Positions 6,717 through 16,701 of a stretch of DNA of 64,000 bases are shown piece by piece. The notes under the pieces are model-generated. The model was not told the DNA's origin, searched no databases, and was given only the letters and a program-made list of their open reading frames with translations. The stretch spans positions 62,001 to 126,000 of the forward strand of contig LN899469.1 of NCBI GenBank assembly GCA_001458075.1, given 5' to 3'. A program made the translations under genes and the position numbers. Position 1 is the stretch's first letter; the number at the start of each line of letters is the position of its first letter. This DNA comes from Idiomarinaceae bacterium HL-53. GTDB lineage: Bacteria; Pseudomonadota; Gammaproteobacteria; Enterobacterales; Alteromonadaceae.

Positions 6717-7196
6717 CTAGTTTTTGCGAGTCTCACGCATGCGCTCCTCAAACTCGTCTAAGATTTCGCGGCCGGTGCGGGCACCTTGATTACGTGGCAT
6801 ACGCATTCTCACGAAAACACGAGTGGAGCCGTCGGGTAAGCGAATACGCTCCGCCTTGTCGGCTTCAATTGAGGTAACCGTTTCTTGCACGCGCGCTTGA
6901 ATGGCAGAAATGAAGGTGCCTGAAGTCGCTGGGTCACCCAAATCAACTTGCCCTGCTTGGCGCGCTTCACTCTCAACGTAAATTGAGAATGCTTCGGCAA
7001 GCTGCGCTTGCGCGTTTAAACGAGCTTGGCGTGCCGCGAGGTTAGAGTCTTGACTCACGCCTTCACCAAAGCCGTAGAAGTAAGTGTCTGGTTCGGCTTG
7101 TACGTCGAACCACTCCGGCCACTCTGAATCGGGTTTCGATGAACAACCCGCCAATACCAATAATGCTGTTGCCAATAAAATTGTAAGCTTTTTCAT
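6717..7196 (-). CDS. LPP20-family lipoprotein
   Basis: A 159-residue lipoprotein. ATG 7196 was chosen because GGAGGG precedes it and the product begins with a clear signal peptide, MKKLTILLATALLVLAGCSS, with lipobox LAGC (Cys 18). A longer reading from 7316 lacks these. The mature part (WPEWFDVQAEPDTYFYGFGE, then AARQARLNAQAQLAEAFSIYV) fits the LPP20 domain, found in outer-membrane lipoproteins of Helicobacter and many gammaproteobacteria. It ends seven bases before the next, larger lipoprotein, which carries a similar domain, so the two form a likely operon. Role unknown; an envelope function is inferred. Confidence 0.8.
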   Translation of the reverse strand: MKKLTILLATALLVLAGCSSKPDSEWPEWFDVQAEPDTYFYGFGEGVSQDSNLAARQARLNAQAQLAEAFSIYVESEARQAGQVDLGDPATSGTFISAIQARVQETVTSIEADKAERIRLPDGSTRVFVRMRMPRNQGARTGREILDEFEERMRETRKN

Positions 7197-7263
7197 ATTC
7201 AACCCTCCAAGTGTTGCGCTAAGCATAGCCTGAACACCTGTAACGACGCACCGAAAATTTGTT

Positions 7264-7307
7264 AGGAAATGTATGAGCCGCCTGGTTGGGCGGCTCATAC
7301 ATTTCCT
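7264..7307. terminator. Strong inverted repeat between pgi and the lipoprotein genes
   Basis: A 19-bp perfect stem (AGGAAATGTATGAGCCGCC and its complement) with a 6-base loop. On the minus strand it is followed by a weak AACAAATTTT tract, so it may terminate pgi transcripts. The sequence is unrelated to the three REP families. Confidence 0.5.
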
Positions 7308-7321
7308 ATTCGCCAAATCGC

Positions 7322-7404
7322 GGTCGGGTTTTAACCTGACCTGTGTACTGACATGTTCCCAGATCTAGGAAGCCCGTATACATAGGTCAGACTGAAGTCT
7401 GACC
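7322..7404. repeat. Family I REP pair (83 bp) at the pgi 3' end
   Basis: GGTCGGGTTTTAACCTGACC (7322-7341) and GGTCAGACTGAAGTCTGACC (7385-7404) flank a 43-base spacer containing GACATGTTCCCAGATC. The spacer is the reverse complement of the one at 11653-11695. The right palindrome supplies the last residues (GQTSV) and TGA stop of pgi. Confidence 0.88.
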
Positions 7405-8910
7405 GAGATCTCGCATGAGCGAGATAAGTGCATCGGTGGATTCATCGAAGTGGCGCTCTTCGCCTTCGAGCGCTGCGAGTGTTTCTTCGGCGACTTTCTT
7501 GCCGAGTTCTACACCGGGCTGGTCGAAGCTATTCAGATTCCAAATCACACCTTGCGTGAATACTTTATGCTCGTATGCGGCAATAATCGCGCCGAAACTC
7601 TCAGGCGTGAGCTCTTGCATGGCAAATAAACTGCTCGGATGCTCTCCAGGATAAAAGTTCCTCGCGATGCCGTCTTCAGAGCCATACGCCATCAACTTGC
7701 GATGGGCCAAACAATTCGCAACGGAAAGGCGCTGCTGGCTGTCGAAACTCTCTTGTACATTGGCTGAGAACCCAGGCGCATTGCGCTTATAAACCAGCAC
7801 GAAATCAGCAGCAAACTTGTCGAACCCCTGGTGTAAGTGCTGGTAAAAAGCATGTTGCCCATTGGGCCCCAAACCGCCCCAAATTAAAGGCCCCGTCGGG
7901 TAATCGATGCCTTCGCCACTTGCTGTACACTGCTTGCCATTACTTTCCATATCGAGCTGCTGTAAATAAGCCGGTAAATGCAAAAAACGACCGTCGTAAG
8001 CCAATACTGCAATGTTATTAATGCCCCGCACTTCTCGGTTATAAAGCCCGCACAGCGCCATAAGCATGGGAATGTTTTCCAATAACGGTGCGTCTGCAAA
8101 ATGCTCGTCCATCGCTCTGGCACCCGCAAGCAAACGCTCAAACACTTGTAACCCACAGGCAATTGCAATGGGCAAGCCAATCGCCGACCACATGGAAAAA
8201 CGGCCGCCAATGCTTTGGCCAAATGTGAGTTGATGAGCTGGTGGAATTCCTAAATCGGACATCTTCACCGCATTCGCTGACACACCGATAACATGATGCT
8301 CGAACCAATCTCGCTCAGTTTTCGAATTTGCTGAGAAACATTCATTAACCCAAAGTTTCACGGTATCGACGTTTGCGAAGGTATCAATGGTGCCAAATGA
8401 TTTTGACGCTACAATAAAGAGTGTCGTTTCCGGATCGATATTAGGTAAAATCTCGTAGAGTTGCGCTCCGTCCATCGAAGAAGCAAAGTGCGCCCGTATC
8501 ATGTGAGTTTGGTGATCCGCAGCGAATTCTTTCAGTGCAAAACTGGCCATAAGAGGTCCAAGATCTGAGCCACCCACGCCAATGTTCACCACGTCCGTAA
8601 TCACCTTGTTAGTCGCGCCACGCCAATTTCCGCTTCGGATCTTTCTTACTATCTTGGCAAATTTAGAGTCGTCTCCTTTTCTCAGCACAGATTCATCGCT
8701 TCTACTCAAGACATGGCTTACAGCACGCCCTTCAGAGACATTCTCGTATGTACCGGCTAATAATGCTCGTTTCTTTTCTTCAAAATCCTTCGGCAAACGC
8801 TTCTCTGTAAATTCAGAGAGCTTCACGTCTGAGAGAAACTGATAACTCCAATCAAAAATAAGCCCATTAAGGTCAACTTGGCGAAGCGAATGTGATTTTT
8901 TCCCTAACAT
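7387..8910 (-). CDS. pgi: Glucose-6-phosphate isomerase
   Basis: Interconverts glucose-6-phosphate and fructose-6-phosphate in glycolysis and gluconeogenesis, in the cytoplasm. The 507-residue product shows NIGVGGSDLGPLMA, the FGQSIGGRFSMWSAIGLP signature, QLDMESNGK with the catalytic Glu, and EHPSSLFAMQ and NSFDQPGVELGK near the end. ATG 8910 is preceded by GGAAG; an upstream in-frame GTG at 8928 is less likely. It starts 22 bases after galU, so the two are probably co-transcribed, tying hexose-phosphate flux to UDP-glucose supply. The final GQTSV and the stop codon come from a family I REP. The native C-terminus probably ended near LMRDL. Confidence 0.96.
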   Translation of the reverse strand: MLGKKSHSLRQVDLNGLIFDWSYQFLSDVKLSEFTEKRLPKDFEEKKRALLAGTYENVSEGRAVSHVLSRSDESVLRKGDDSKFAKIVRKIRSGNWRGATNKVITDVVNIGVGGSDLGPLMASFALKEFAADHQTHMIRAHFASSMDGAQLYEILPNIDPETTLFIVASKSFGTIDTFANVDTVKLWVNECFSANSKTERDWFEHHVIGVSANAVKMSDLGIPPAHQLTFGQSIGGRFSMWSAIGLPIAIACGLQVFERLLAGARAMDEHFADAPLLENIPMLMALCGLYNREVRGINNIAVLAYDGRFLHLPAYLQQLDMESNGKQCTASGEGIDYPTGPLIWGGLGPNGQHAFYQHLHQGFDKFAADFVLVYKRNAPGFSANVQESFDSQQRLSVANCLAHRKLMAYGSEDGIARNFYPGEHPSSLFAMQELTPESFGAIIAAYEHKVFTQGVIWNLNSFDQPGVELGKKVAEETLAALEGEERHFDESTDALISLMRDLGQTSV

Positions 8911-8931
8911 ATGATTCTTCCGTAGCACTTC

Positions 8932-9825
8932 TTATATGTGATCTTTAACTTCTGGATGCCGCTTCGCATAAGCTATGAAAGCTTTTACGTATCCGGCTTT
9001 ATTCCCGCAATCGTGACTTAAACCTTTCATGTAATAAGCATTCATTTGCTGATTTTCTAGCAGCTTATCCATCGCATCTGTCAGTTGAATTTCGTCCCCT
9101 GCTCCCGGAGGTGTAACCGCGAGAATCGGCCAAAGTTCTTGAGTAAACACATAACGCCCGACTACCGCGAGATCTGAAGGTGCTTCATCAATCGGTGGCT
9201 TTTCTACTAATTCTTTCACAGGTGCCTGCTCGCCTGGTTTGAGCTCAGCCCCTCCAATATCTGCGATACCGTACTTGTTGACGTCTTTCTCTGGCACCTT
9301 CTCTACCATGACTTGACTAATGCCCGAGGCATCGAAGTTGCGCACCATTTCAGCAAGGTTTTCTTGCTCCAGATTCGATGTTGATTCGTCGATCAACACG
9401 TCAGGTAAAACTACCGCGAATGGCTCGTTTCCAACCATCGGGCGCGCGCAAAGAATCGCATGGCCCAAGCCTTTTGCAACGCCTTGGCGGACATGCATAA
9501 TAGTCACGCCTTTCGGACAAATCGATTGCACTTCTTCAAGCAACTGCCGCTTTACACGCTTCTCTAGCGTTGACTCCAGTTCGAAGCTTGTATCGAAATG
9601 GTTTTCGATCGCATTTTTCGAAGAATGTGTTACGAGAATAATTTCGGTAAGCCCTGCTGCAGCGCATTCTTCCACGATAAACTGAATTAATGGGCGGTCC
9701 ACCAACGGTAACATTTCCTTTGGAATGGCTTTTGTAGCTGGCAACATGCGTGTGCCCAAGCCTGCCACTGGAATAATCACTTTGCGCACAGACGAAGGCG
9801 CAGTTCCTTGTTTTGCTGGAGACAT
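8932..9825 (-). CDS. galU: UTP-glucose-1-phosphate uridylyltransferase
   Basis: Makes UDP-glucose from UTP and glucose-1-phosphate, feeding glycan synthesis and, via ugd about 8 kb away, UDP-glucuronate. The 297-residue length is typical. The nucleotide-binding motif [20 protein letters not shown] is at about residues 21-40, followed by [20 protein letters not shown] and VEKPP. The ATG at 9825 is preceded by AGGAAAAAAG. It is the first gene of the galU-pgi pair. A family II REP (9895-9923) separates it from the ruvB end upstream. Confidence 0.96.
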   Translation of the reverse strand: MSPAKQGTAPSSVRKVIIPVAGLGTRMLPATKAIPKEMLPLVDRPLIQFIVEECAAAGLTEIILVTHSSKNAIENHFDTSFELESTLEKRVKRQLLEEVQSICPKGVTIMHVRQGVAKGLGHAILCARPMVGNEPFAVVLPDVLIDESTSNLEQENLAEMVRNFDASGISQVMVEKVPEKDVNKYGIADIGGAELKPGEQAPVKELVEKPPIDEAPSDLAVVGRYVFTQELWPILAVTPPGAGDEIQLTDAMDKLLENQQMNAYYMKGLSHDCGNKAGYVKAFIAYAKRHPEVKDHI

Positions 9826-9894
9826 CTTTTTTCCTACTTTCTTACATGAATGGTTAAATGTTAAAAGGCTGTTGATATTAGCACAAAATAAAAT

Positions 9895-9923
9895 GGGGTC
9901 AGATCACTTTTTAATCTGACCCC
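9895..9923. repeat. Family II REP at the ruvB 3' end
   Basis: GGGGTCAGAT and ATCTGACCCC arms (10 bp) around a 9-base loop. On the minus strand it is read as GGQIKK followed by TGA (9904-9906), the end of ruvB. Stem followed by A/T-rich sequence could serve as a terminator. Confidence 0.85.
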
Positions 9924-10908
9924 CTAGATGCAAGAAGGCACGCTGAGTGGCGACTCGCCCGCGGGGCGTGCGTTGAATAAAGCCTTGTTGAATTAGGAAA
10001 GGCTCGATAACATCTTCGATGGTGTCTTTCTCCTCGCCGATGGCGGCGGCGAGGTTCTCTAAGCCAACGGGGCCGCCGTCGAACTTATCGATAATCGCTT
10101 CGAGTAACTTACGGTCCATGTAATCGAAGCCGGCCTTGTCTACGTCGATCATATCGAGCGCTTTTGAGGCGACTTCGGCGGTAATATGGCCGTCGGCACG
10201 CACTTCTGCGTAATCTCGTACTCTTCTTAGTAATCGATTGGCGATTCGTGGGGTGCCTCGCGAACGAGCGGCCATTTCTCTTGCGCCCTGTTCATCGAGT
10301 TTTAAATCTAAAAAGTGTGCGGAGCGTTTTACAATCGTAGTGAGATCTTCCACGTTGTAAAACTCTAGCCTTTGGACAATGCCGAAGCGGTCTCGTAGCG
10401 GGCTGGTCAATGCGCCAGCTCTGGTGGTCGCCCCCACAAGTGTGAATGGCGGCAAATCGAGTTTAATGGAGCGTGCTGCGGGGCCTTCGCCAATCATAAT
10501 ATCGAGCTGGTAGTCTTCCATGGCTGGATAAAGTACTTCCTCTACCACAGGGCTTAGGCGGTGAATTTCGTCGATAAAGAGTACGTCATTAGGCTCAAGA
10601 TTGGTGAGCAGCGCTGCGAGATCGCCCGCCTTTTCTAATACGGGGCCAGACGTGGTTTTAATACTCACCTGCATTTCGTTCGCAATGATATTGGCGAGCG
10701 TGGTTTTCCCGAGGCCTGGGGGTCCGAAAATAAGTACATGATCGAGCGCATCGCTTCTTGCGCGGGCGGCTTCGATGTATATGCCGAGCTGTTCCACCAC
10801 ATGCGCTTGCCCAGTGTAGTCGGCGAGTTTTTTCGGGCGAATGGCTCGGTCGATAACTTCGTCTTCGTTGGTAGCTTGGGGCTGGACCATGCGGTCTGGT
10901 TCTATCAT
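9904..10908 (-). CDS. ruvB: Holliday junction branch migration ATPase RuvB
   Basis: The AAA+ motor that drives branch migration of Holliday junctions with RuvA. The 334 residues (E. coli 336) show Walker [12 protein letters not shown], Walker B FIDEIHR, sensor GATTRAG and the C-terminal winged helix ending [19 protein letters not shown] 10908 has a GAGGAAA ribosome site; an upstream in-frame start at 10944 lies in a repeat. It follows ruvA, separated by a family III palindrome. The last residues GGQIKK and the stop are encoded by a family II REP. Confidence 0.97.
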   Translation of the reverse strand: MIEPDRMVQPQATNEDEVIDRAIRPKKLADYTGQAHVVEQLGIYIEAARARSDALDHVLIFGPPGLGKTTLANIIANEMQVSIKTTSGPVLEKAGDLAALLTNLEPNDVLFIDEIHRLSPVVEEVLYPAMEDYQLDIMIGEGPAARSIKLDLPPFTLVGATTRAGALTSPLRDRFGIVQRLEFYNVEDLTTIVKRSAHFLDLKLDEQGAREMAARSRGTPRIANRLLRRVRDYAEVRADGHITAEVASKALDMIDVDKAGFDYMDRKLLEAIIDKFDGGPVGLENLAAAIGEEKDTIEDVIEPFLIQQGFIQRTPRGRVATQRAFLHLGGQIKK

Positions 10909-10924
10909 TGTTTCCTCATTTTCG

Positions 10925-10949
10925 TATGTGCTGCACTGCAGCACCTACA
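10925..10949. repeat. Family III palindrome between ruvA and ruvB
   Basis: GTGCTGCACTGCAGCAC (10928-10944) starts directly after the TAG stop of ruvA (10945-10947 on the minus strand). It lies within the ruvAB transcript and would fold between the two genes, so it may tune their relative expression. Confidence 0.8.
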
Positions 10950-11559
10950 ACATCGCTTTGAGTGCCGTGCGGATGAGCTCTTCGGAGCTCATGTCGTCGG
11001 TGGCTACTTTTCTAATCACTTGCTCGGCTTGCGCGGGTTTGTAGCCCAGCGCCACCATCGCACTCAGTGCTTCTTCTTTCGCGTTTGGTGTTTGCGGCGA
11101 CGCAATATCCATGGGTTTCGCACCTGGGAGTCCGGTGTCGTAATCGGCGCCAGTGAAGTCTTTTAAGCGATCGCGCATTTCTACCACGAGGCGCTCAGCC
11201 GTTTTCTTACCGACGCCCGGTATTTTAACCAAGGTCGTCACATCGTTATGCTGCACCGTATAAATAAATTGCTTGGCGCTCATGCCGGAGAGAATAGTGA
11301 GGGCTAACTTGGGGCCAACCCCTTGCGCTTTAATCAGCAACCGGAATAGCGCACGCTCATCCGCAGTATTGAAGCCAAACAAGAGCTGCGCGTCTTCACG
11401 CACGACAAAATGAGTCCAGAGCGTTACTGGCTGGCCAGTTTCAGGTAGTTCATAAAAGCAAGTCATCGGCACACTCACTTCGTAACCCACACCGTTTACA
11501 TCAATCAAAAGTTCAGGGGGATGTTTCACAACGAGCGTACCGTGGAGGCGACCAATCAT
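10945..11559 (-). CDS. ruvA: Holliday junction-binding subunit RuvA
   Basis: RuvA binds the four-way junction as a tetramer and loads RuvB. The 204 residues have the OB-fold N-domain ([31 protein letters not shown]), helix-hairpin-helix motifs ([18 protein letters not shown] and [20 protein letters not shown]) and the C-terminal domain III ([22 protein letters not shown]) that contacts RuvB. The gene sits between ruvC and ruvB in the order yebC-ruvC-ruvA-ruvB. Its stop codon borders a family III palindrome. Confidence 0.97.
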   Translation of the reverse strand: MIGRLHGTLVVKHPPELLIDVNGVGYEVSVPMTCFYELPETGQPVTLWTHFVVREDAQLLFGFNTADERALFRLLIKAQGVGPKLALTILSGMSAKQFIYTVQHNDVTTLVKIPGVGKKTAERLVVEMRDRLKDFTGADYDTGLPGAKPMDIASPQTPNAKEEALSAMVALGYKPAQAEQVIRKVATDDMSSEELIRTALKAML

Positions 11560-11632
11560 GCTTTTTTGCTACCTTTTTTATCGTTCTAATTTAGCGAGTA
11601 TCGTAACCGACATTCACCAACTTGGCTAGCTC

Positions 11633-11715
11633 GGTCAGGCTTCAGCCTGACCTGTGTATTCGGGCTTCTTCGATCTGGGAACATGTCAGTATGCAGGTCA
11701 GGTTAAAACCTGACC
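11633..11715. repeat. Family I REP pair (83 bp) between ruvC and ruvA
   Basis: GGTCAGGCTTCAGCCTGACC (11633-11652) and GGTCAGGTTAAAACCTGACC (11696-11715) flank a 43-base spacer containing CTGGGAACATGTCAG. Length and spacer match the pair at 7322-7404 in the opposite orientation. The right palindrome encodes the end of ruvC (GQVLT, TGA). Confidence 0.88.
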
Positions 11716-12213
11716 GAGCCGACTGGTGTGCGCATGGCAAATAGCTACGGCGAGTGCATCGGCGGCGTCGGCTTGGGGCTTGCTGGGAAGTTTAAGGATA
11801 TGCATCACCATGTGTTGCACCTGTTCTTTCTTAGCGGCGCCAGTGCCGACCACCGCTTGCTTGATTTGCCGAGCTGAGTACTCACTTACCGCTAAACCCG
11901 CTTTGGCCGCGGCCACAATTGCCACGCCTCGCGCTTGACCTAGCTTCAAAGCAGAATCAGGGTTACGCGCCATAAACACCTGTTCAATGGCAAATTCAGT
12001 GGGCGCGTATTGTTCGATAAGTTCAGCGACGCCGTTGAAGATAATCTTCAAGCGCTCCGCCATCGTCGGTTCGCCTTCGGCGCTGGTGGCCACACTGGTA
12101 GACGCCGCACGAATACAACCGCTCCCTAAATAAGTGAGCCGGCTGCCGTTCTTTTGAATAATGCCAAACCCTGTAATGCGTGAACCTGGGTCGATACCTA
12201 GAATAATTGCCAA
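11698..12213 (-). CDS. ruvC: Crossover junction endodeoxyribonuclease RuvC
   Basis: RuvC resolves Holliday junctions by paired nicks. I chose a TTG start at 12213 because AGGTG lies seven bases upstream and it gives [17 protein letters not shown], matching RuvC, with a total of 171 residues (E. coli 173). A longer reading from 12309 runs through a repeat. Catalytic acidic residues are visible in GIDPG, FAIEQVF and the [14 protein letters not shown] motif. It follows yebC and precedes ruvA. The last residues GQVLT and the stop lie in a family I REP. Confidence 0.94.
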   Translation of the reverse strand: MAIILGIDPGSRITGFGIIQKNGSRLTYLGSGCIRAASTSVATSAEGEPTMAERLKIIFNGVAELIEQYAPTEFAIEQVFMARNPDSALKLGQARGVAIVAAAKAGLAVSEYSARQIKQAVVGTGAAKKEQVQHMVMHILKLPSKPQADAADALAVAICHAHTSRLGQVLT

Positions 12214-12231
12214 AGATGCACCTATTAAAAT

Positions 12232-12260
12232 GGGGTCAGATTTAAAAGTGATCTGACCCC
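12232..12260. repeat. Family II REP between yebC and ruvC
   Basis: GGGGTCAGAT and ATCTGACCCC arms (10 bp) around a 9-base loop. On the minus strand the element encodes the yebC end GSDHF and TAA, and lies just upstream of the ruvC ribosome site. Confidence 0.85.
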
Positions 12261-12970
12261 ACATTGTGATAAACGTTTTGCACGTCGTCGAGGTCGTCGA
12301 GAATATCAATCATTTTCATGACTGTCTCTGCGGTTTCGTCGTCTAGTTCTACTTTGGTGGCGGGTACTTGCGTTACTTCTGCGTGATCGGCTACAAGTCC
12401 TGCCGCATCGAGGGCATCTTTTACACTGCCGAAATCTTCGGGTGTGGTGAATACGTCGATAGCGCCGTCGTCGTAGGTGGTGATATCTTCGGCGCCGCCT
12501 TCGAGCGCGGCTTCCATGATTTTCTCTTCAGACGTGCCTGGTGCGAAACTGAGTACGCCCCGCTTGCTGAACAAATAGGCCACTGAGCCGTCGGTGCCTA
12601 AGTTGCCGCCGTGTTTACTAAAGGCGTGGCGCACTTCCGACACCGTACGGTTGCGGTTATCGCTCATGCATTCGACCATCACCGCAACGCCGCCTGCGCC
12701 ATAGCCTTCGTAGGTGATTTCTTCCATATTGTCGTTATCGAGCTCACCGGCACCGCGGGCGATGGCAGTGTCCACTGTGTCGCGCTTCATGTTGTTTGAG
12801 AGCGCTTTGTCGATGGCGGCACGCAAGCGAGGGTTGGTAGCAGGGTCGGAGCCACCGGTGCGTGCACTTACCACCAGTTCTCGAATCAATTTGGTGAAAA
12901 TCTTGCCCCGCTTCGCGTCTTGCGCAGCTTTGCGGTGTTTAATGTTCGCCCATTTTGAATGTCCTGCCAT
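12242..12970 (-). CDS. yebC: YebC/PmpR-family DNA-binding regulatory protein
   Basis: A TACO1/YebC-family protein. Members have been described as DNA-binding regulators and, more recently, as helping ribosomes through proline stretches. The 242 residues begin [22 protein letters not shown], the conserved family start, and continue with [19 protein letters not shown] and [28 protein letters not shown] precedes the ATG. It lies between aspS and ruvC in an order widely conserved in gammaproteobacteria. The last residues GSDHF and the stop are encoded by a family II REP. Confidence 0.95.
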   Translation of the reverse strand: MAGHSKWANIKHRKAAQDAKRGKIFTKLIRELVVSARTGGSDPATNPRLRAAIDKALSNNMKRDTVDTAIARGAGELDNDNMEEITYEGYGAGGVAVMVECMSDNRNRTVSEVRHAFSKHGGNLGTDGSVAYLFSKRGVLSFAPGTSEEKIMEAALEGGAEDITTYDDGAIDVFTTPEDFGSVKDALDAAGLVADHAEVTQVPATKVELDDETAETVMKMIDILDDLDDVQNVYHNVGSDHF

Positions 12971-12995
12971 TTCTCCTCCATATTTTGCTACGCAC

Positions 12996-13015
12996 GGTCA
13001 GACTTCAGTCTGACC
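12996..13015. repeat. Family I REP at the aspS 3' end (half element)
   Basis: GGTCAGACTTCAGTCTGACC is followed, to about 13045, by sequence (GCTCGTGTGTTCCCAGATCG) matching the spacer of the pair at 16978-17061. The second palindrome is missing. Both parts are translated as the end of aspS. Confidence 0.85.
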
Positions 13016-14776
13016 TGTGTGCTCGTGTGTTCCCAGATCGAGCCCTAATTCTTTCAGCGCGGCTTCTGAGGCATACCCCGGTGCGTCGGTTAGTACGCAT
13101 GCGGCGGTGGTGGTTTTCGGGAACGCGATCACATCGCGAATGCTGCTTGCGCCCACCATGAGCATAACCAAGCGGTCGAGCCCGAACGCCAAGCCTGCGT
13201 GTGGTGGTGTGCCGTACTTTAAGGCTTCCAACAAGAAGCCGAACTTCTCTTTCGCTTCTTCTGCGCCAATGCCCAGAATTTCGAATACCGCAGACTGCAT
13301 TTCTGCGTTGAAAATACGCACAGAGCCTCCGCCTACTTCACAGCCGTTTAATACCATATCGTAAGCATCAGAAAGTGCTGCCGCTGGGTTCGCTTTCAGC
13401 TCTTCCGCGGTCACACCCACTGGCGAGGTGAACGGGTGGTGCAGCGCAGCAAATCCACCTTCAAATTCTTCAAACATTGGGAAATCGACAACCCAAAGTG
13501 GCTTCCAGCTGTCTTCAACTAGGTCAAAGTCTTGACCCACTTTCAGGCGTAACGCACCGAGCGCTTCGCTGACTACAGTGGCTTTGTCGGCGCCGAACAA
13601 CAAAATATCGCCGGTTTCGGCGCTTGTACGCTCTAGAATCTCCTTTACCGCTGCTTCCGGTAAGAATTTCAATACTGGAGACTGTAAGCCGTCCATACCA
13701 GCGTCTTTGTCGTTTACTTTGAGCCACGCCAAGCCTTTCGCACCGTAAATACCTACAAAATTCGTGTACTCGTCGATTTGCTTGCGGCTTAAAGAAGCAC
13801 CACCTGGCACGCGCAGAACCGCCACACGACCTTTCTCGTCGTTGGCGGGACCTGCAAATACTTTGAATTCAATGTCTTTGAGTACATCGGCCACGTCTAT
13901 AAGTTCGAGTGGGTTACGCAAGTCTGGCTTATCAGAGCCGTAACGGCGCATAGCTTCGGCATAGCTCATCACTGGGAACGAGCCCAAATCAACTTCAAGT
14001 AATTCATTGAATAAACCACGCACCAAGCGCTCGGTGGTGTCGCGCACTTCTTGCGCGCTCATAAAGGTAGTTTCGATATCGATTTGGGTAAATTCAGGCT
14101 GACGATCGGCGCGTAAATCTTCGTCGCGGAAACATTTCACGATTTGATAGTAACGATCAAAGCCCGACATCATCAGCAATTGCTTAAACAACTGTGGCGA
14201 TTGCGGTAATGCGAAGAACTTGCCTTCGTGCGTCCGTGAAGGCACCAAGTAATCGCGCGCGCCTTCTGGGGTGGCACGGGTGAGCATCGGTGTTTCGATG
14301 TCTAAAAAGCCTTCTTTATCGAGGAAACGGCGCACGGCACTCGTTACTTTCGCACGGAAAATCAGCTTTTCGCTCATTTCCGGGCGGCGCAAATCGAGAT
14401 AGCGGAAACGCAAACGCGCTTCTTCGCTCACTTGCGTATTAAAATCAATAGGAAGTGGCGCCGCTTTGTTCAAAATTGTCAGCTCAGAAGCTAGCACTTC
14501 CACACGCCCCGTCGCCATGCGGTCATTCACTTGCCCTTCTGGGCGCGCACGCACTTCGCCGCGTAACTGAATGCAAAATTCTTGGCGCAACGTATTGGCC
14601 AAATCGAACATGTCGTGACGATCCGGATCAAACACCACCTGCACAATACCGCTGCGATCACGCATGTCGACAAAGATGAGCCCGCCTAGATCACGACGAC
14701 GATGAACCCAACCTGCCAGCGTAACCTGCTGCCCTAACGCGTTCTCAGTAACTTCTCCACAATAATGACTGCGCAT
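12998..14776 (-). CDS. aspS: Aspartyl-tRNA synthetase
   Basis: Class II aminoacyl-tRNA synthetase charging tRNA-Asp. ATG 14776 gives [20 protein letters not shown] and 592 residues (E. coli 590); AGGAAATAAAAACACC precedes it. A longer reading to 15019 has no family support. The anticodon-binding OB domain ([20 protein letters not shown]), motif 2 ([19 protein letters not shown]), the GAD insert and motif 3 ([13 protein letters not shown]) are present. The C-terminal tail after LKELG ([13 protein letters not shown]) is encoded entirely by a REP half element, replacing whatever native end existed. Confidence 0.96.
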   Translation of the reverse strand: MRSHYCGEVTENALGQQVTLAGWVHRRRDLGGLIFVDMRDRSGIVQVVFDPDRHDMFDLANTLRQEFCIQLRGEVRARPEGQVNDRMATGRVEVLASELTILNKAAPLPIDFNTQVSEEARLRFRYLDLRRPEMSEKLIFRAKVTSAVRRFLDKEGFLDIETPMLTRATPEGARDYLVPSRTHEGKFFALPQSPQLFKQLLMMSGFDRYYQIVKCFRDEDLRADRQPEFTQIDIETTFMSAQEVRDTTERLVRGLFNELLEVDLGSFPVMSYAEAMRRYGSDKPDLRNPLELIDVADVLKDIEFKVFAGPANDEKGRVAVLRVPGGASLSRKQIDEYTNFVGIYGAKGLAWLKVNDKDAGMDGLQSPVLKFLPEAAVKEILERTSAETGDILLFGADKATVVSEALGALRLKVGQDFDLVEDSWKPLWVVDFPMFEEFEGGFAALHHPFTSPVGVTAEELKANPAAALSDAYDMVLNGCEVGGGSVRIFNAEMQSAVFEILGIGAEEAKEKFGFLLEALKYGTPPHAGLAFGLDRLVMLMVGASSIRDVIAFPKTTTAACVLTDAPGYASEAALKELGLDLGTHEHTGQTEV

Positions 14777-14845
14777 GGTGTTTTTATTTCCTGTTCTTTG
14801 TTTGACGACCGAGTCGATTCGAGCGGCGCCCGAAAAATGCCCTGT

Positions 14846-14875
14846 AGTATACGATAACGCCACCCCAGAAGTCAC
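14846..14875 (-). promoter_or_regulatory. Candidate promoter of aspS
   Basis: Minus-strand -35 GTGACT (14870-14875), 18-base spacer, -10 TATACT (14846-14851), about 70 bases before the aspS start, in the divergent gap with cmoA. Confidence 0.42.
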
Positions 14876-14940
14876 CCGCAAGTGGCTCGATTGCTCACCT
14901 TCAGGTACAATTCGCCGAGAATAAACGTAGGACACGAAAC

Positions 14941-15687
14941 ATGACATTTTCTCGCGATTCAATTTACGCCCAACCACTCGGTGAAGTGGCCGATTTCGCA
15001 TTCGACGAAAAGGTCGCAAATGTATTTCCCGACATGATTAGCCGGTCGGTGCCAGGCTACGCCACCATGGTGCAAACCATCGGTCATTTGGCCGGGAAAT
15101 TCGCGCAACCTAATACCCGTATTTATGATTTGGGCTGTTCGTTGGGCGCCTCCACCATTGCCATGAAGCAACACGTGCGTGCTGAGGGTGTCGAAATTAT
15201 TGGGGTGGACAATTCGACGGCGATGGTCGAACGCTGCCAAGCGCATGTAGACGCCTGGAAAGGCGATGTGGCGGTGACGATTCGCTGTGAAGATATTTTA
15301 GATACAGTTTTGGAGCCTTGCAGCGTAGTGGTATTGAATTTCACCCTGCAGTTCGTTGCCCCCGAACTTCGCGATGCGCTGATGCAGAAAATCTTCGACG
15401 CCCTTGTGCCCGGTGGCTTGCTGTTGCTTTCTGAAAAAGTACGCCATGAAGACACCGTAGCCGACCAAGTGTTAGTTGATTTGCACCACGACTTTAAACG
15501 CATGAATGGCTACAGCGATTTGGAAATCAGCCAAAAACGGGCAGCTATTGAGAATGTCATGCGCATCGATACGCCGGAAATTCACACTGAACGCCTACAG
15601 CGCGTTGGTTTCAGCTCAGTGCAGAATTGGTATCGGTGTTTTAACTTTACCTCTTGGTTTGCAATCAAAGGCGAACAAAGCGCATGA
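14941..15687 (+). CDS. cmoA: Carboxy-S-adenosyl-L-methionine synthase
   Basis: Converts SAM and prephenate into carboxy-SAM, the donor for the cmo5U modification of tRNA wobble uridine 34. The 248 residues show the family start ([22 protein letters not shown]), the SAM-binding [14 protein letters not shown], the segment [13 protein letters not shown], and FTLQFV. It overlaps cmoB by four bases (ATGA), so the two are translationally coupled. It is divergent from aspS. Confidence 0.97.
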   Translation: MTFSRDSIYAQPLGEVADFAFDEKVANVFPDMISRSVPGYATMVQTIGHLAGKFAQPNTRIYDLGCSLGASTIAMKQHVRAEGVEIIGVDNSTAMVERCQAHVDAWKGDVAVTIRCEDILDTVLEPCSVVVLNFTLQFVAPELRDALMQKIFDALVPGGLLLLSEKVRHEDTVADQVLVDLHHDFKRMNGYSDLEISQKRAAIENVMRIDTPEIHTERLQRVGFSSVQNWYRCFNFTSWFAIKGEQSA

Positions 15688-16655
15688 AGCAATACGACGC
15701 ATTTTACCAGCGCTTGATTGAAGCGGGCATGAGCCACTGGCTCGAAACTTTGCCTGCGGTATTGAGCGATTGGCACCAGAATAGGCGCCATGGCGAATTA
15801 AAGAAATGGGAAAAGTTGGTGAGCCAACTGCCTATGGTGACACCTTCGCATATTGATATTACCAATTCGGTTTCGATTTTCGCGAGCGATTCCGGTACGC
15901 CGGAACTCAAGGCGATGGAGCCGTTGCTCAAGCAACTCACACCTTGGCGCAAGGGGCCTTTTCATGTGCTGGGTACCGATATTGATACCGAATGGCGCTC
16001 CGATTGGAAATGGGATCGCGTCGCACCCCATATTTCTGATCTGAAGGGCCGTAAAGTGCTAGATATCGGCTGTGGGAGTGGTTACCACCTATGGCGCATG
16101 AAAGGTGCGGGCGCAGATTTAGTGGTGGGTGTCGACCCAGGGCAGTTGTTTATGATGCAATTTCGAGCCATTCAGCGCTACATGCCGACTGAGATTGCCC
16201 GCGATGTGGAGTTCCTGCCACTCGGCATTGAACACTTGCAACCCACCCGTGCGTTCGACACGGTGTTTACTATGGGCGTGCTTTACCACCGCCGTTCGCC
16301 GTTTGAGTTTTTGCAGCAATGTATTGATCAGTTAAAGCCCGGTGGCGAGTTGATTTTAGAAACCTTGGTGGTCGATGGCGACGAAAATACCGTATTGGTA
16401 CCAGGCGAACGCTATGCACAAATGCCCAATGTTTGGTTTATTCCGAGCTCTGCGGCGCTTTGCCATTGGCTCTCGCGATTAGGTTTGCGCGATATTCAGG
16501 TGGTAGACGAAACAGTCACCTCACTCGAAGAGCAGCGCCGCACCGAATGGATGCAAGGACAGTCGCTCGCCGACTTCCTCGATCCCAACGATCGCACCAA
16601 AACCATCGAAGGCTACCCCGCACCCAAGCGGGCCGTAATTAAAGCTAAAAACTGA
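15684..16655 (+). CDS. cmoB: tRNA U34 carboxymethyltransferase
   Basis: Transfers the carboxymethyl group from carboxy-SAM to 5-hydroxyuridine 34. ATG 15684 overlaps the cmoA stop and gives 323 residues, the E. coli length. Motifs are [10 protein letters not shown], the SAM site [14 protein letters not shown], and the [20 protein letters not shown] stretch. The TGA stop is the first codon of a family II REP. Confidence 0.97.
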   Translation: MKQYDAFYQRLIEAGMSHWLETLPAVLSDWHQNRRHGELKKWEKLVSQLPMVTPSHIDITNSVSIFASDSGTPELKAMEPLLKQLTPWRKGPFHVLGTDIDTEWRSDWKWDRVAPHISDLKGRKVLDIGCGSGYHLWRMKGAGADLVVGVDPGQLFMMQFRAIQRYMPTEIARDVEFLPLGIEHLQPTRAFDTVFTMGVLYHRRSPFEFLQQCIDQLKPGGELILETLVVDGDENTVLVPGERYAQMPNVWFIPSSAALCHWLSRLGLRDIQVVDETVTSLEEQRRTEWMQGQSLADFLDPNDRTKTIEGYPAPKRAVIKAKN

Positions 16656-16691
16656 TTGGGGTCAGAGGATCTTTTCCTCTGACCCCAATCA
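16653..16691. repeat. Family II REP after cmoB
   Basis: A perfect 17-bp stem (TGATTGGGGTCAGAGGA and its complement) with a 5-base loop. Its opening TGA is the cmoB stop. The arms are the same as in the copy at 6668-6710. Confidence 0.85.
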
Positions 16692-16701
16692 AGGGGTTGT
16701 T

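Noticed and set aside
11698-12309. Longer RuvC reading from 12309
   Set aside because: The extra residues run through a family II REP and the yebC end; the TTG at 12213 gives the family start and length.
12998-15019. Longer AspRS reading from 15019
   Set aside because: The first 80 residues have no family match and would overlap the cmoA start region on the other strand.
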